From Amborella trichopoda (taxonomy: Eukaryota; Streptophyta; Magnoliopsida; Amborellales; Amborellaceae), in NCBI RefSeq assembly GCF_000471905.2, contig NW_006499897.1, forward strand, positions 4,743,730 through 4,807,729: DNA of 64,000 nucleotides, read 5' to 3'. Both the position numbers and the translations under genes were made by a program. The notes below the pieces were generated by a model that was not told the origin of the DNA, did no database searches, and saw nothing but the letters and a program-made list of their open reading frames with translations. Of this stretch, positions 34,486 through 45,079 are shown piece after piece. Every line of letters begins with the position of its first letter. The stretch's first letter is position 1.

Positions 34486-35465
34486 TGTTAATCAATGATG
34501 TAGAGCATGTCACTGACGATGAGTAGCTCATCATTGATAATTTGATTGCCTGGATGGAGCTGATGTTCATCTCTAACTGTTACAAATTCATTTTCCTATA
34601 AAGGTGCGCGTTTCTAGCTAGCCCAAGGTCAGAATTTGGACCGAAGAGACACTCCTTTGAGAATGTAGGCCATTAACCTCAACCTTAACCTTAAGCCCTA
34701 AAACCAAAAATTTCAGACCTTCTCTAGACCCCCCTTAAAGCCCCTAAAGAAGCCATCTGTTTATATGCTTCTTTCAACCTATGGATATTTAACTTATGGT
34801 ATGGGAAACCCTAGACCTTAACCCACAAAAACCACTCAAGCTCAGAACCTCAAATTCAAGCTGAACTACTTCCTAGGTCTCTCTAAGTTGGAGAACTTTG
34901 GATCACAAAACTCACCGGTCTGATCTAGGCCCCACTATGGGTGCCAAGCCTTTGGGCCCGACTTAACCAATCAAGTCATTTCTTTTTCTTTTTTTGTGCC
35001 TCATGGCGATATATGTTAGGTAAATTAGTAAAAAATGTTAATTTTGGTGAATTTTTAGCTAACAAGGTTGGCAGACCATTGGAAGTAGGTCAAGAGGTCT
35101 AGTTTCAGTGTCCCGTAATTTGACAAAATCCGTAATCTCTACTAAGTCAGGTTTCGGTTGATTTTTTGTTTAGGAAAAAATAAGTACGTGTCGAGACTTT
35201 GGGGCTCCGAATTTTGGCTCTATGAAAAATTGCCCGCGCCAAATCTCAGCCGTAAACTCCTCAGGGATAGAAATCCCCTACCATCTGCCTAAAGGTCACT
35301 TTGATTTTATTGTTCACTGAGGGTCCTGTACGGTGCCAACATCGGAATAGTAATCTTGATCTTTTCCATTTACAAAATTGGGTCATAGGATAGTTAAGTG
35401 ACCTCAAATTTTGAGGCTGAGTTTGGGAGGCTTTAGATTAAATTCCCATAAAGTTTGGTGCTGGC
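34486..35465. other. Unassigned repetitive-looking interval
   Basis: No gene is supported. The style (short CCTAAGC-like runs near 34670-34750, 'tcgagactttggggctccga' near 35190) recalls old retroelement LTR sequence and may continue beyond the hAT element at 35466-35944, but I cannot show its ends. Confidence 0.35.
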
Positions 35466-35944
35466 CAGTGCTTCATCACTTGGACAAGCCAGGTCGAACT
35501 CGCCCACACAACTCGGTCTAGCCAGGGCCTGAGTATCCCTAAGTTGAGTGTCCAATTTGGGATCTTAAAAAAAAATCAACAAAATTTAAAAAAAATAAAA
35601 AAAATAAGAAATTTATTTCCTTTTTTACTTATTTATGTTTTCTATCAATTTGTCAAATATTGAAAAGAGTTTTGTCCACGAATACTTATTTTTATAGTTC
35701 CCTTTTTTTTAGGATATTTTTAAAAATACCCCCTTCACAAATTGAAAATTTCAAAATCTATGTTTTGAACCTCATTAAGATGTATTTTGTTTAATTTTAC
35801 CTTAAACATATGTTTATTTTTTTTGTATTTTTTTTAGCACTTTTTGGCTTGGCCAGAACTCCGGAACTCAGCCCAACTCGGCTTGGGATACTTGGACGCC
35901 ACCATGGGCCAAGTACTCGGCCCAAGTCGATCATTCAAACACTG
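35466..35944. mobile_element. hAT-type MITE, family C
   Basis: A 479-bp element whose left end CAGTGCTTCATCACTTGG and inverted right end CAGTGTTTGAATGATCG are related. The arms share 'ggcttggcc' and 'aactcggctt' type words. Flanking octamers gtgctggc and gtagtgac agree at 5 of 8 positions, a weak duplication. Length agrees with the copy at 2218-2697. Confidence 0.55.
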
Positions 35945-37913
35945 GTAGTGACAGCTTTACTGTTGGAAAGGACATTGGACCCTAACTTTGAGAACCTTGA
36001 AATGTGTAATGGTTGACGAATTTATAATTTGAGGGTTTGTTCAAAACACGTTAAACAGAATTTCCACTAGTTTTTACGGCATTTGGTCAAAGATTTGTCC
36101 GATTTATCTTGCCACCGGTGTCCTGTTAGAGAGTTTTTCAGAAGAGTTTCAAGTTGTTTCACAATAATAACCCGTTTGTTTCAAAGTGTTTTAGAAAGTG
36201 CAAAGCTTTGGAAACGGTATTTTGTTTTATATGTATAGGGAGAAGTGTTGGTTATTTATCCCACATTGCAGATGTGGAAAATAGTTCATTTGTGTAGATG
36301 GAGAAGGCCTATGCAAAGTATACGTACATGCGATGGCACTTTATGATGCGCTTTGCACTTCTAACTTCGCACGTTTATATTGGTGCATGAGGTGTCCCTT
36401 GTCTGAGCATTTGTGCATGTCTGGTTCATTTAGCGTTTTGGTTCAAGTGGATTTTATGTTCTCGTAGAATGCCCCCTCCGGTGAAGAGTCATGCTCCGGT
36501 AGAGTGGTGTGATTGGTGAATTGTGTCCGACAAGATGGTTCTAGTGGATTGGTGCATCCCGGTAATCCCTGTATTTTGTGCCCTTTGATGAAATGTGGAG
36601 CTCCAAGGAAGCACGCTCAAGTACTTGTGCTCTACCAGTGAAAACGCGTAGAGAATATGTGACATTTGGTCTTCTAAAACTTGAGGAGGCTTCGATGACG
36701 GTTACTTTTGGAGCTCGAAGAGGAACTGCGCTGCACTGACAGTTGAGATTAGGGTACTTTTATCTCGATTTATATATGGATGTGTTTTTTCCTGTTTTGA
36801 TACACCGAAGCCATTCGAGTTTTCAAAGTTGGGAGAACTTTTGCTCTATAGAAGGCAATTATTGCGTTTTAGATCTTACAATAGTTGTGTATTTGTATTG
36901 ATAAGATAATTCCCTAGATCCTTGAAGACAAATTTGCATGGTTGTAACTTAGATGCACACCGATTTCTTGCATGGTTGTAACTTAGATGCATACTGATTT
37001 TTATCGGCAAAAAGCAAATATTACAGTGAGAAAGCAATATATTGCACTTAAAATAAAAGAGATTGAAACATCCTTGTTTTCACCTCCTTTATTTTGCCTA
37101 GCTTCACCCTTTCCAACATGAAATTCACAAGCTTCCGATTTGAAGCGGTAGAATTGGGGATCAAATCTTAACCTCATGTAAACGAAATTTAGGTAGAAAA
37201 CGAACTTCGATCCAACCAATAGAGCTAAATGGTTTAGAAGCTCGGGGGCTATCACACAAAAAATGGCTTTTTGGGAAGGAACAAGGGCAAATGTCACGTT
37301 TTTTATTGGTATCATTCGATTTGGATTAGAAATCGTTCACTCTATTTTGATTCCTCAATATATTGGAATCCAAACGACTCTCTTTTTGAACATGTTGGTC
37401 GTGATGACTGTTTCTATCTAATCTAAATGGAAACCTTTTTCTTTTTTTTGGAAGTCGTGTAATTTTATTTTTTTAAAAAAAGAAGAGAGGCACCCCACCT
37501 GTTTTTGGAAGTCATTTATCAAAATAAACCGATCTAAACGGTCAATATTTTTTTTTTTTTTTTGGAAGTTATGTATAACTTTTTTAAAAATAAAAAGAGG
37601 TACCCCACCTATGTTTTTTTTTACGCCAAAACCGGCCGATCCAGGTCACTTATTCATCTTTTAAACCTTGGGCAAACCTTAAAATAACATAGGGTACCTG
37701 ATGAGGGATTTAACCAGTAAAAGGTTAGTTCATTATTGATTTTGGGTTTTTAACTCGAAGGGCTAGGAACTACAATCACCGCAAGACTCTGTGTATTCAA
37801 AATACACAAGATCATTGCCTAAAGAAAATTAATATCATATGATAGTGATTTAAATGAATAATAAATAATTAAATAAGAACTACCCTCAACCACTATACGG
37901 ATATAAATTATAA
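35945..37913. other. Gene-free interval
   Basis: No supported gene. A 104-codon minus frame at 37001-37315 has two hydrophobic stretches but no family I recognise. A pair of poly-T blocks preceded by 'tttttggaagt' near 37450-37610 forms a loose repeat. Confidence 0.45.
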
Positions 37914-38302
37914 GGGAAAAGTATATATAGAGCCTAGGCTCTAAACAATCAAATTAGAGCCTACCTCAAAAATTTCACTAGAAGAGGTTGTTTTGATGCT
38001 CAAATATCGTCTCATTGATCATCTCGACATCAAGATGCATGCATGGACTTTAAAAAAAAATAGATTTCAAGTTTTGGAAATAATGCATTTTGTAAAGCAT
38101 TTTTGGACCATCAATTTTTAAGTTATTCAAGTTTTCCTAGATTTGCTCGATCTACAATATATTTGATGTATTAAATTTTATAATTAAAGATGAAAATATA
38201 TTTTAAGGCTAGTCAAGGATTTCCAATATTGAAACCATATATCTCGATGCTATCTGAAGGTGGGCTCTATTTTGACTGTTTAGAGCCTCACAAACCGCAC
38301 CC
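37914..38302. mobile_element. Complete family A MITE with TAA target sites
   Basis: A 389-bp element flanked by TAA at 37911-37913 and 38303-38305. The left arm contains GGCTCTAAACAATCAAATTA then GAGCCTACCT. The inverse of the right arm gives GGCTCTAAACAGTCAAAATA then GAGCCCACCT. The terminal inverted repeat is about 55 bp. A 3-bp TAA/TTA target preference with no coding capacity fits Tourist-type (PIF/Harbinger) MITEs, though a 3-bp match alone is weak. Confidence 0.7.
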
Positions 38303-38313
38303 TAAATACAAAA

Positions 38314-38708
38314 GGTGTGGTTTTTTAATAAGGTCACAACCTTAAACAATGCAATTACGGCGCATCTCCAAAGCTCATTGAATGATGGAATCTTAAGGCT
38401 AAGAATTTCAATGATGACTTTAAAAACTACTTCATATCTAATTATGAAATTTGAAACTAAAAAAACAATACATATCGAGCAGATCTACAAATACTTAAAA
38501 ATCTTAAAAATAAACAGTCTAGATAATATATTATAAGACGTATCAATTTTTTATACTTTAAAATCTTTTTTTCTTTCACATCAGTACATATCGAGGTCAA
38601 CGTAAACAATTCGAGGATTTTTCACCATCAAAATAACATATTTTTTTCATGATTTTGAGTCTACCTTTCTTCTACAATTTAAAGTTGCAACATTATATAA
38701 ACTTTTTC
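38314..38708. mobile_element. MITE, family A, directly downstream of another
   Basis: It begins GGTGTGGTTTTTTAATAAGG, then 'cacaaccttaaacaatgcaa', and ends 'aaagttgcaacattatataa', the inverted relative. The core motifs 'gatctacaaatacttaaaaa' and 'cagtctagataatat' match the family. Only about ten bases separate it from the preceding element. Confidence 0.6.
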
Positions 38709-39285
38709 TAAATATAAATGAATCTATAAAAGAAGAAAAATAGTCTACCCTTTTACAAGTTAAAAAACAGAGGAACTCAGCAATACCAAGGTTTTCGAAA
38801 TAGGCGAGCCGAACAATAGAAACATAAAACCTAATTTCTATCCATAAGCTTTCAAACATCATCTACTTAGAACCAAGGATTAGAATTTCCAAGAAATATG
38901 AAACTTAGGATTCGAGCTAAATCTCGGATTTTGATCTACATGAAGCCAACCATCCCCAAAGATCTTTAACTGGGTCTAGAATCCCGTAGAGATATTTAAG
39001 TCTTTTCATAAGTTGCCCAAGCCAAACGAAAATACTAATCGAGAACATATATTTTTAATTAAAATCTCTTATTTCGGGTTTGGTACCTAAAACAAGCACT
39101 ATATTTGACAAATGGTACATCTTATTTGAGGTAGAAAAAAAATCAAAATGTCTTGTTTGTTTAAGATTCCAAACGTTGACACATGAATTTGGGGCATTTT
39201 TAGCCAAACTGGGCAAAATGATGCAGTTTTAGGAAGTTTTTTTTACCCCCAATTACAAAAACTTTAAGCTCGAGAAACTAGGTAG
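38709..39285. other. Gene-free interval
   Basis: AT-rich sequence downstream of the minus-strand oxidase gene. No supported feature. Confidence 0.5.
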
Positions 39286-39340
39286 CAAAATACTTAAAAA
39301 TATTAAAAAATAGAGGGTCTAGATAAAATATTTTTTATAA
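39286..39340. mobile_element. Family A MITE core remnant
   Basis: 'aaaatacttaaaaatattaa' and 'gagggtctagataaaatatt' match the conserved internal core of family A. No ends are present. It lies about 30 bp downstream of the stop codon of the BBE-like gene, so it may form part of its 3' UTR. Confidence 0.4.
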
Positions 39341-39369
39341 AGAGTTTTCTTGTGTAAGGAGGAGGTTGC

Positions 39370-41007
39370 TCAAGGTCTTAGAGGCGGGATGCTCTGCTCG
39401 TTCCAAAAGAAATCCCCACTGTCCACCTCTGCCTTCACCATTGCCAACCTCCTGAAATTCCCCTTAAAATACTTCTCACCCCAAACCCTAGCCTCCTCAT
39501 ATCCCCCAAAACGGCCATTAATGCCCAAATCAAGGTCCCTGTAATTCAAATAGGCAGCCCTTGGCTTCTTCGAAACATATCTCTCCATGTGGTTATACAA
39601 ACCCCATATCCACTCTTCATGCTTCTTCTTCTCTTCCGCGCCTTCACCTTCCCATTTTAGAATGTACTGTATGTTATACAAGCTCCCTGCTCTGTGTGGA
39701 AATGGCGTCTCGTCTTCTGCAATTTCCGCCACTTTTCCGCCATAAGGATCGATGATGACGAATGGTTTCTCCTCTTTCTCCATCCATTCCCATAGCCCCT
39801 GTAATCCTCTCTTTGGCATCGGTCTCGTCAAATAATCAGACTTCGCCTTAAAGCCCAGATGATCCTTGTTTACTCGATCCAGAAGCACATCAATGGAGGT
39901 CGCGTTCTTGTAGCCTGAAAAGAACAGCACAGCTTGTCTCCAGCTCATCTCCATGGCATCCGACTGAGAAAACCTTAATTCAGGGAACCACTGGTTCATG
40001 GCACCCTTAAGCTTGCTATAATTTCCCAAGTAAAGAGACTGGAATGTTGTTGTAATGGCAGTCCCGCCCTTTTTCGCAGGCAAGCGTTGCAGGAGTACTC
40101 TAATGAAGAGGTTTCGAGGGAGCTTGTAGGCTATGAGGTTCCATTTGTGAATGAGTGCAATGGCTCTCTCATCATGGGTTTTGTGGATATTGAAAATGGT
40201 TACAATTTCAGGTACAGGGTGTATCATTAGCTTCCATGAGAGCACAATGCAAAAGCTCGCAGCTCCTCCTCCTCTTATGGCCCAAAAGAGATCCTCACCC
40301 ATGGTTTCTCTGCTGAGAATTCTCCCTTTCGAATCAACAATTAGGGCATCCAGAACATTGTCGGCTGCGAGCCCGAACTTGCGAACCAAGAGGCCAAAAC
40401 CACCGCCACTAATGTGTCCGCCAACGCCAACAGTTGGGCATAGCCCTGCAGGGAAGGCATGGTTCGGGGCGTGCGTCAAGATTGCATGATAGAGCTCACC
40501 CAGTGTTGCACCAGCCTGAACCCACATGGCTAGGTTGGTGCGATCGTGAGCGACGGTGATGGCTCGGAGGTTGGCTAGGTCCAGGACTAAGAAGGGCTTG
40601 ACAGAGAGAGAAACCGATGACAGGTTCGCGTAGTCATGACCACCGCTCCGGGTTCGGATTTGGAGATGGTGTGCTTTGGCGCATTTCACTGTGGCCTCGA
40701 CGTGGTCGAAGGTATTGGGGTGAAGGACGAAGATGGGTTGGTAGGGGGAGGAGAGAGAAGGGGTGAGCAGTGGGTTGGTGGTGGGGATTGGGGTGGGAGA
40801 TGTGAGAAAGAGGCATTTCAGAAATTGTAGCTGCTGGCTTGAGGCGTTGGTAGACAGAGAAGAGGTGATTGTCGAGAGAGAACTGGTGGTGGTGGTGGTG
40901 GTGGTGGTGGTGAGGAGAGAGAAGAGGATGAGAGTGAGGGAGGGGAGAGTTGCAGCAGGTCTTGGTGGTGGTGATTTCCGCCTCATTTTGCCTTGTGGAT
41001 AACGCAT
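39370..41007 (-). CDS. Berberine-bridge-enzyme-like FAD oxidase, paralogue 1
   Basis: An intronless 545-residue frame. A hydrophobic segment (about 19-32) serves as a signal peptide, followed by a nine-Thr run (33-41) and a Ser/Thr-rich linker. The FAD-binding domain has RSGGHDY with H124, the 8-alpha-histidyl flavin ligand of the family, and GLCPTVGVGGHISGGGFG with C190, the 6-S-cysteinyl ligand, so bicovalent FAD is expected. The C-terminal BBE domain has YLNYRDLDLG and the closing WNEQSIPPL. Plant BBE-like proteins are secreted oxidases of monolignols, cell-wall oligosaccharides or alkaloid precursors; the substrate here is unknown. The ATG at 41007 gives the longest frame, but the ATG at 40986 has a better context (aaaATGA) and aligns with the start of the paralogue at 54847. 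Confidence 0.94.
   Translation of the reverse strand: MRYPQGKMRRKSPPPRPAATLPSLTLILFSLLTTTTTTTTTSSLSTITSSLSTNASSQQLQFLKCLFLTSPTPIPTTNPLLTPSLSSPYQPIFVLHPNTFDHVEATVKCAKAHHLQIRTRSGGHDYANLSSVSLSVKPFLVLDLANLRAITVAHDRTNLAMWVQAGATLGELYHAILTHAPNHAFPAGLCPTVGVGGHISGGGFGLLVRKFGLAADNVLDALIVDSKGRILSRETMGEDLFWAIRGGGAASFCIVLSWKLMIHPVPEIVTIFNIHKTHDERAIALIHKWNLIAYKLPRNLFIRVLLQRLPAKKGGTAITTTFQSLYLGNYSKLKGAMNQWFPELRFSQSDAMEMSWRQAVLFFSGYKNATSIDVLLDRVNKDHLGFKAKSDYLTRPMPKRGLQGLWEWMEKEEKPFVIIDPYGGKVAEIAEDETPFPHRAGSLYNIQYILKWEGEGAEEKKKHEEWIWGLYNHMERYVSKKPRAAYLNYRDLDLGINGRFGGYEEARVWGEKYFKGNFRRLAMVKAEVDSGDFFWNEQSIPPLRP
40885..40912. repeat. (GGT)n microsatellite coding poly-Thr
   Basis: A GGT repeat on the plus strand (ACC in the gene) encodes the Thr run just after the signal peptide of the BBE-like protein. 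Such repeats vary in length within species; here it affects only the N-terminal linker. Confidence 0.9.
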
Positions 41008-41288
41008 GGAGTTTGGACGTTGAATAGGAGGGTGGGTGAGGTTTCTGTCTTCGGCGTAAATTACAAGAAAGCCAAAGGATTTCGTGCTCTTGAGGGAGCA
41101 TACTCAAACAATCATCCCATAGGGGTGATTTTTTTTTTTTTATTTATTGGAGATGGATTTTTTGATCCAATTTTTAAGAAGATGTTATCTCTAACATGCG
41201 ATCATGAATACGAAAAACTAATTAAATTTAAAAATAAAAATTTTATGAATAAAATATTTGAACAGTTAGTTTCAACTATTTTTAAATC

Positions 41289-41655
41289 GGTGCAATTGCA
41301 TACGGATGCATCCTTCAAATTTTATCACGGTATATAATTTTTATGTAAAATGTTTTTAGGATTATCTCAAAATTTATTTTTATATCTAATTATAAAATTT
41401 TAAATTTTAAAAATAGTTAAAATCAAGTATATCTATAAATATATGAAAATCTTAAAAATGGACGATAAAGATAATATGTTGTAAAATGCACTATTTTTTA
41501 GACTTCAAATCTTTTTATTTTTCATGGTCATACATCTCGATGTCGAGATGATCAATCAAAAGGTTTTTCAACATTTAAACTACCTTTTCTAATGGATTTT
41601 TGAGGTGCATCTATAGTTCTATATTATAGGGTTGCATCCTTATATAAACTTTTTC
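41289..41655. mobile_element. MITE, family A
   Basis: About 367 bp. It begins GGTGCAATTGCATACGGATG and ends with GAGGTGCATCTATAGTTC then GGTTGCATCCTTATATAAAC. The core 'cttaaaaatggacgataaag' and 'gataatatgttgtaaaatgc' matches the copy at 14955-15350. It lies upstream of BBE-like paralogue 1. Confidence 0.6.
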
Positions 41656-41839
41656 CTTTTTAAATTAAAGGTCCGAGTTGCTTTATACCTCTTTCGCAAA
41701 TTTTAAAAAAATTATTTTTATATTTGACTTCTATTTTTCTTTTCAAATTTACAATTGTGGTGATCAAGATTAGCAACCTATCAATCTCAAATCCAAAAAT
41801 CATAAGTGTTGATAATGGCTAGATAGGATTTCGAACATT

Positions 41840-41950
41840 GAAGGAAAAATCGGGCAGTCTAACCTGTAGCCGCCTGGTTAGATCGGAACCCGCCACTGAC
41901 TGGTTCTTGTTTCAACCGGTTTTAATGGTTGGCAAGGTTTTTTTCAAAAA

Positions 41951-41991
<41 letters not shown>
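41840..41991. mobile_element. Partial hAT-like element cut by the assembly gap
   Basis: ACATTGAAGGAAAAATCGGG, followed by 'gccgcctggttagatcggaa' and 'ggttcttgtttcaaccggtt', resembles the element end at 27559. It runs through A- and (TA)n tracts into the gap, so its other end is not visible. Confidence 0.4.
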
Positions 41992-42605
41992 NNNNNNNNN
42001 NNNNNNNNNNNNNNNNNNNNNNNNNNNNNNNNNNNNNNNNNNNNNNNNNNNNNNNNNNNNNNNNNNNNNNNNNNNNNNNNNNNNNNNNNNNNNNNNNNNN
42101 NNNNNNNNNNNNNNNNNNNNNNNNNNNNNNNNNNNNNNNNNNNNNNNNNNNNNNNNNNNNNNNNNNNNNNNNNNNNNNNNNNNNNNNNNNNNNNNNNNNN
42201 NNNNNNNNNNNNNNNNNNNNNNNNNNNNNNNNNNNNNNNNNNNNNNNNNNNNNNNNNNNNNNNNNNNNNNNNNNNNNNNNNNNNNNNNNNNNNNNNNNNN
42301 NNNNNNNNNNNNNNNNNNNNNNNNNNNNNNNNNNNNNNNNNNNNNNNNNNNNNNNNNNNNNNNNNNNNNNNNNNNNNNNNNNNNNNNNNNNNNNNNNNNN
42401 NNNNNNNNNNNNNNNNNNNNNNNNNNNNNNNNNNNNNNNNNNNNNNNNNNNNNNNNNNNNNNNNNNNNNNNNNNNNNNNNNNNNNNNNNNNNNNNNNNNN
42501 NNNNNNNNNNNNNNNNNNNNNNNNNNNNNNNNNNNNNNNNNNNNNNNNNNNNNNNNNNNNNNNNNNNNNNNNNNNNNNNNNNNNNNNNNNNNNNNNNNNN
42601 NNNNN
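41992..42605. other. Assembly gap (614 N)
   Basis: A run of 614 N, entered from the left through a (TA)n microsatellite (41959-41990). Open frames drawn across it have no meaning. Confidence 0.99.
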
Positions 42606-42935
42606 ATAACATATAATTTGTTGTAAAATTTTTTTAGTATTATATTAAAATCCATTTTCATACCTAATTAGAAAATTTTAAATTTAAAAAATGGTTAAAA
42701 TAAAGTAGATCTATAAATATATGAAAATATTGAAAATGGACGGTCTAGATAATTGTTGCAAGATGCACTATTTCTAGGACTCCCAAAACTTCTTTTTTTT
42801 CATATTCATATATCTCGATGTCGAGATGATCGACTAGAGTGTTTTCTCAACATTAAAACAACATTTCGGAAATATTTTTGAGGTGCATCTGTGATTCTAT
42901 ATTTTATGGTTGCAACCTTATATAAACTTTTCTCT
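42606..42935. mobile_element. MITE, family A, left end in the gap
   Basis: The core 'gatctataaatatatgaaaa', 'ttgaaaatggacggtctaga' and the right end 'gaggtgcatctgtgattcta' then 'ggttgcaaccttatataaac' match family A. The left terminus is lost in the gap. Confidence 0.55.
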
Positions 42936-43153
42936 TTTAAAATATACTTTTCATATTTTATAAAAAAAAATTATATTTTGTAGCACTTTTTTTAATCATA
43001 ACTTTTCTCTTTTAAAATATACTTTTCATATTTTATAAAAAAAAAAAAATTATATTTTGTAGCACTTTTTTTAATCATAACTTTTCTCTTTTAAAATATA
43101 CTTTTCATATTTTATAAAAAAAAATTATATTTTATAGCACTTTTTTTAATCAT
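42926..43153. repeat. Three-copy 75-79 bp tandem repeat
   Basis: Units start with ACTTTTCTCTTTTAAAATAT at 42926, 43001 and 43080 and end with TTTTTTTAATCAT. They differ mainly in A-run length. The first unit overlaps the right end of the family A element, so the array probably grew from its flank. Confidence 0.9.
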
Positions 43154-43972
43154 TCAGGACTTGCCCTATCAAAGCAATTGAACAATCCGGTTTACGGTTG
43201 AACCGCTTATAGGCCATGTCCGATTAACCCTCCAGCGCGTGTGTCGGCTCTATTCGCTCTAAAATTATTGTCCTTCTACAATCACCTTAATAAATGATTT
43301 GTCATCAAACAAACATGTTATAGTTGGGAAAATGATCTAAACAGCTTTATTTTTACTAGAAGTGCTCTTTGTGTCAGCGGCTGCAAGAGCCCATTGACTC
43401 TTCAATGTCCATTTTTAAGATGGATGGTGTGTAAACCGCATAGGGTCAAATCAGATATGGAAAGTGATAAAAATGTCCCCATAAAAAATAAATTTTAAAG
43501 TTTATTTTATTTTATTTTTATATTTTTTATCAACTTGGCTTAGATGATGAATCTCTAAAATTTTAAATAAAAAATCCAACTTTAAGATGAATTTTAACAG
43601 GGGCGTAGTGTACATATGAGTCGGCCGACTCATAGACACCCATACTTATTTGTATTTTTTTTATTTTTTATTTTACAATTTTCAGTTGTATTGATTGATC
43701 TGGATCGTCCTATATAGCCAATCCAGATCGTCATAGTCTCATTCCTTTTATAGTTAATAAAGTTTATTGGGAGAGAAATAACCATGACAAGTCAAATTTG
43801 CGGATATGGAAATAGCAATAATTTGGGTAAATGTAATTTATTTACTTAATTTTCCCTAGATATTATATTAATATGTTTTGTATTTGTTGTTTATATACTT
43901 TTCAACCATTTATCTATTTTTTATTATATGAGTTTTTAATTTGTAACATACAGTAAACTTCAATAAAAAAAA
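43154..43972. other. Gene-free interval
   Basis: AT-rich sequence; no gene or clear element ends. Confidence 0.5.
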
Positions 43973-44362
43973 GGGAAAAATTTGTATAGAGCCTAGGCTG
44001 TAAACAATCAAATTAGAGTCTACCTAAAAACTTTCACTAGAAGAGGTTGTTTTGATGTCCAAAAAACATCAAATTGATCATCTCGATATCAAGATGCATG
44101 GATATGAGAAAAAAATTGATTTCAATTTTTGGAAATAATGCGTATAATGCATTTTTAAACCCTCAATTTTCAAGATTTTCAAGTTTTTATAGATCTCATC
44201 CATTTATACTAATTTTGAAGCTTCAAATTTTATAACTAAAGATGAAAATATATTTTATGCTATCACAAAACTTTTCGCTATTGAAACTATATTTCTCAAT
44301 ACTATTTGAAGGTAGGTTCTAATTTGATTGTTTAGAACCTCGGCTCTATACAAACAACACCC
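43973..44362. mobile_element. Complete MITE, family A
   Basis: 390 bp, one base longer than the copy at 37914-38302 and in the same orientation. The left arm TGTATAGAGCCTAGGCTGTA and the inverse of the right arm, TGTATAGAGCCGAGGTTCTA, both continue into AACAATCAAATTAGA, a terminal inverted repeat of 50 bp or more. The flanking bases (AAA and TAT) no longer show a TAA pair. Confidence 0.75.
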
Positions 44363-44489
44363 TATAGAAAAACCATTCCACCGTGTAGAACAGAGCATGA
44401 TTTTCTTATCCGTAATAGCGTGGGACCACACCCTCGTGTAACAGTGGCAATTGCCGTTCCCCAGTTACTCTTTCGAGGCACCCCACCCT

Positions 44490-44765
44490 GTAAAAAAGAA
44501 TTAGGGTTTTAAGGTTTAAAAATAATATATATTATAATAAATTATTTAAATCATTCATTTCACCTTAAAAATAAGTATTTAAAGATCCGCAAGATCTGTA
44601 TCATTTTGTAAGTTTCAGATTTTATTGTAGGTGTTGGAAATTAATTATAGAGCCATCATTAGTGATTTTCACTATCGAAAGTGGTTTCCGGAAGAGGATT
44701 CGAGGTGAAACTTTATTTTGTTTTCATAAAATCTACGCATTATAAAAACTTTATCATTCTAAAAT
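44490..44765. mobile_element. Partial family A variant MITE, inverted
   Basis: Read on the minus strand, 'atggctctataattaatttc' and 'aatacttatttttaaggtga' follow the order seen in the variant at 18305-18685, ending in 'ttataatgcgtagattttat'. One terminus is missing. Confidence 0.45.
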
Positions 44766-44859
44766 TGTTTCTTTTGCATCCAATCCTCAAGTAAAAAAAA
44801 TAACTTCTTTAACAATAAAAAAGCCTCCTCTAAACCCACGTTTCCCTTCATTTTATACA

Positions 44860-45070
44860 ATGAAGCTGGTCCGACACACGATAACCAGACTTGCTTCACT
44901 AGGGACCAGAAGTCGGTCTGGCACATAGTGTTGCGAACTGGCTTCTTATCCCTATTGAATTCAATAAACACATATTTCACCAGATTGCCTTCATCATAAG
45001 TAATGAAGCCAGTCAGGCACAAAGTGTGTCAGATATTTTCCTAGTCTCTATTGAAACTGATCCAACACAC
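44860..45070. repeat. Degenerate short repeats around GTCtGGCACA
   Basis: Words such as gtccgacacac, gtctggcacat, gtcaggcacaa and atccaacacac recur every 40-60 bp, interleaved with 'gaagc' and 'ctattgaa' motifs. Similar words recur at 47060-47170 and 61300-61440. The minus frame of 87 codons across them is a by-product. Confidence 0.4.
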
Positions 45071-45079
45071 ATTTGTTAG

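Noticed and set aside
37001-37315. A 104-codon minus frame with hydrophobic segments
   Set aside because: No known family, no splice or promoter context, and AT-rich composition like its surroundings; not supported as a gene.
41912-42661. Open frames of 220-249 codons
   Set aside because: They span the 614-N gap and consist almost entirely of unknown residues.
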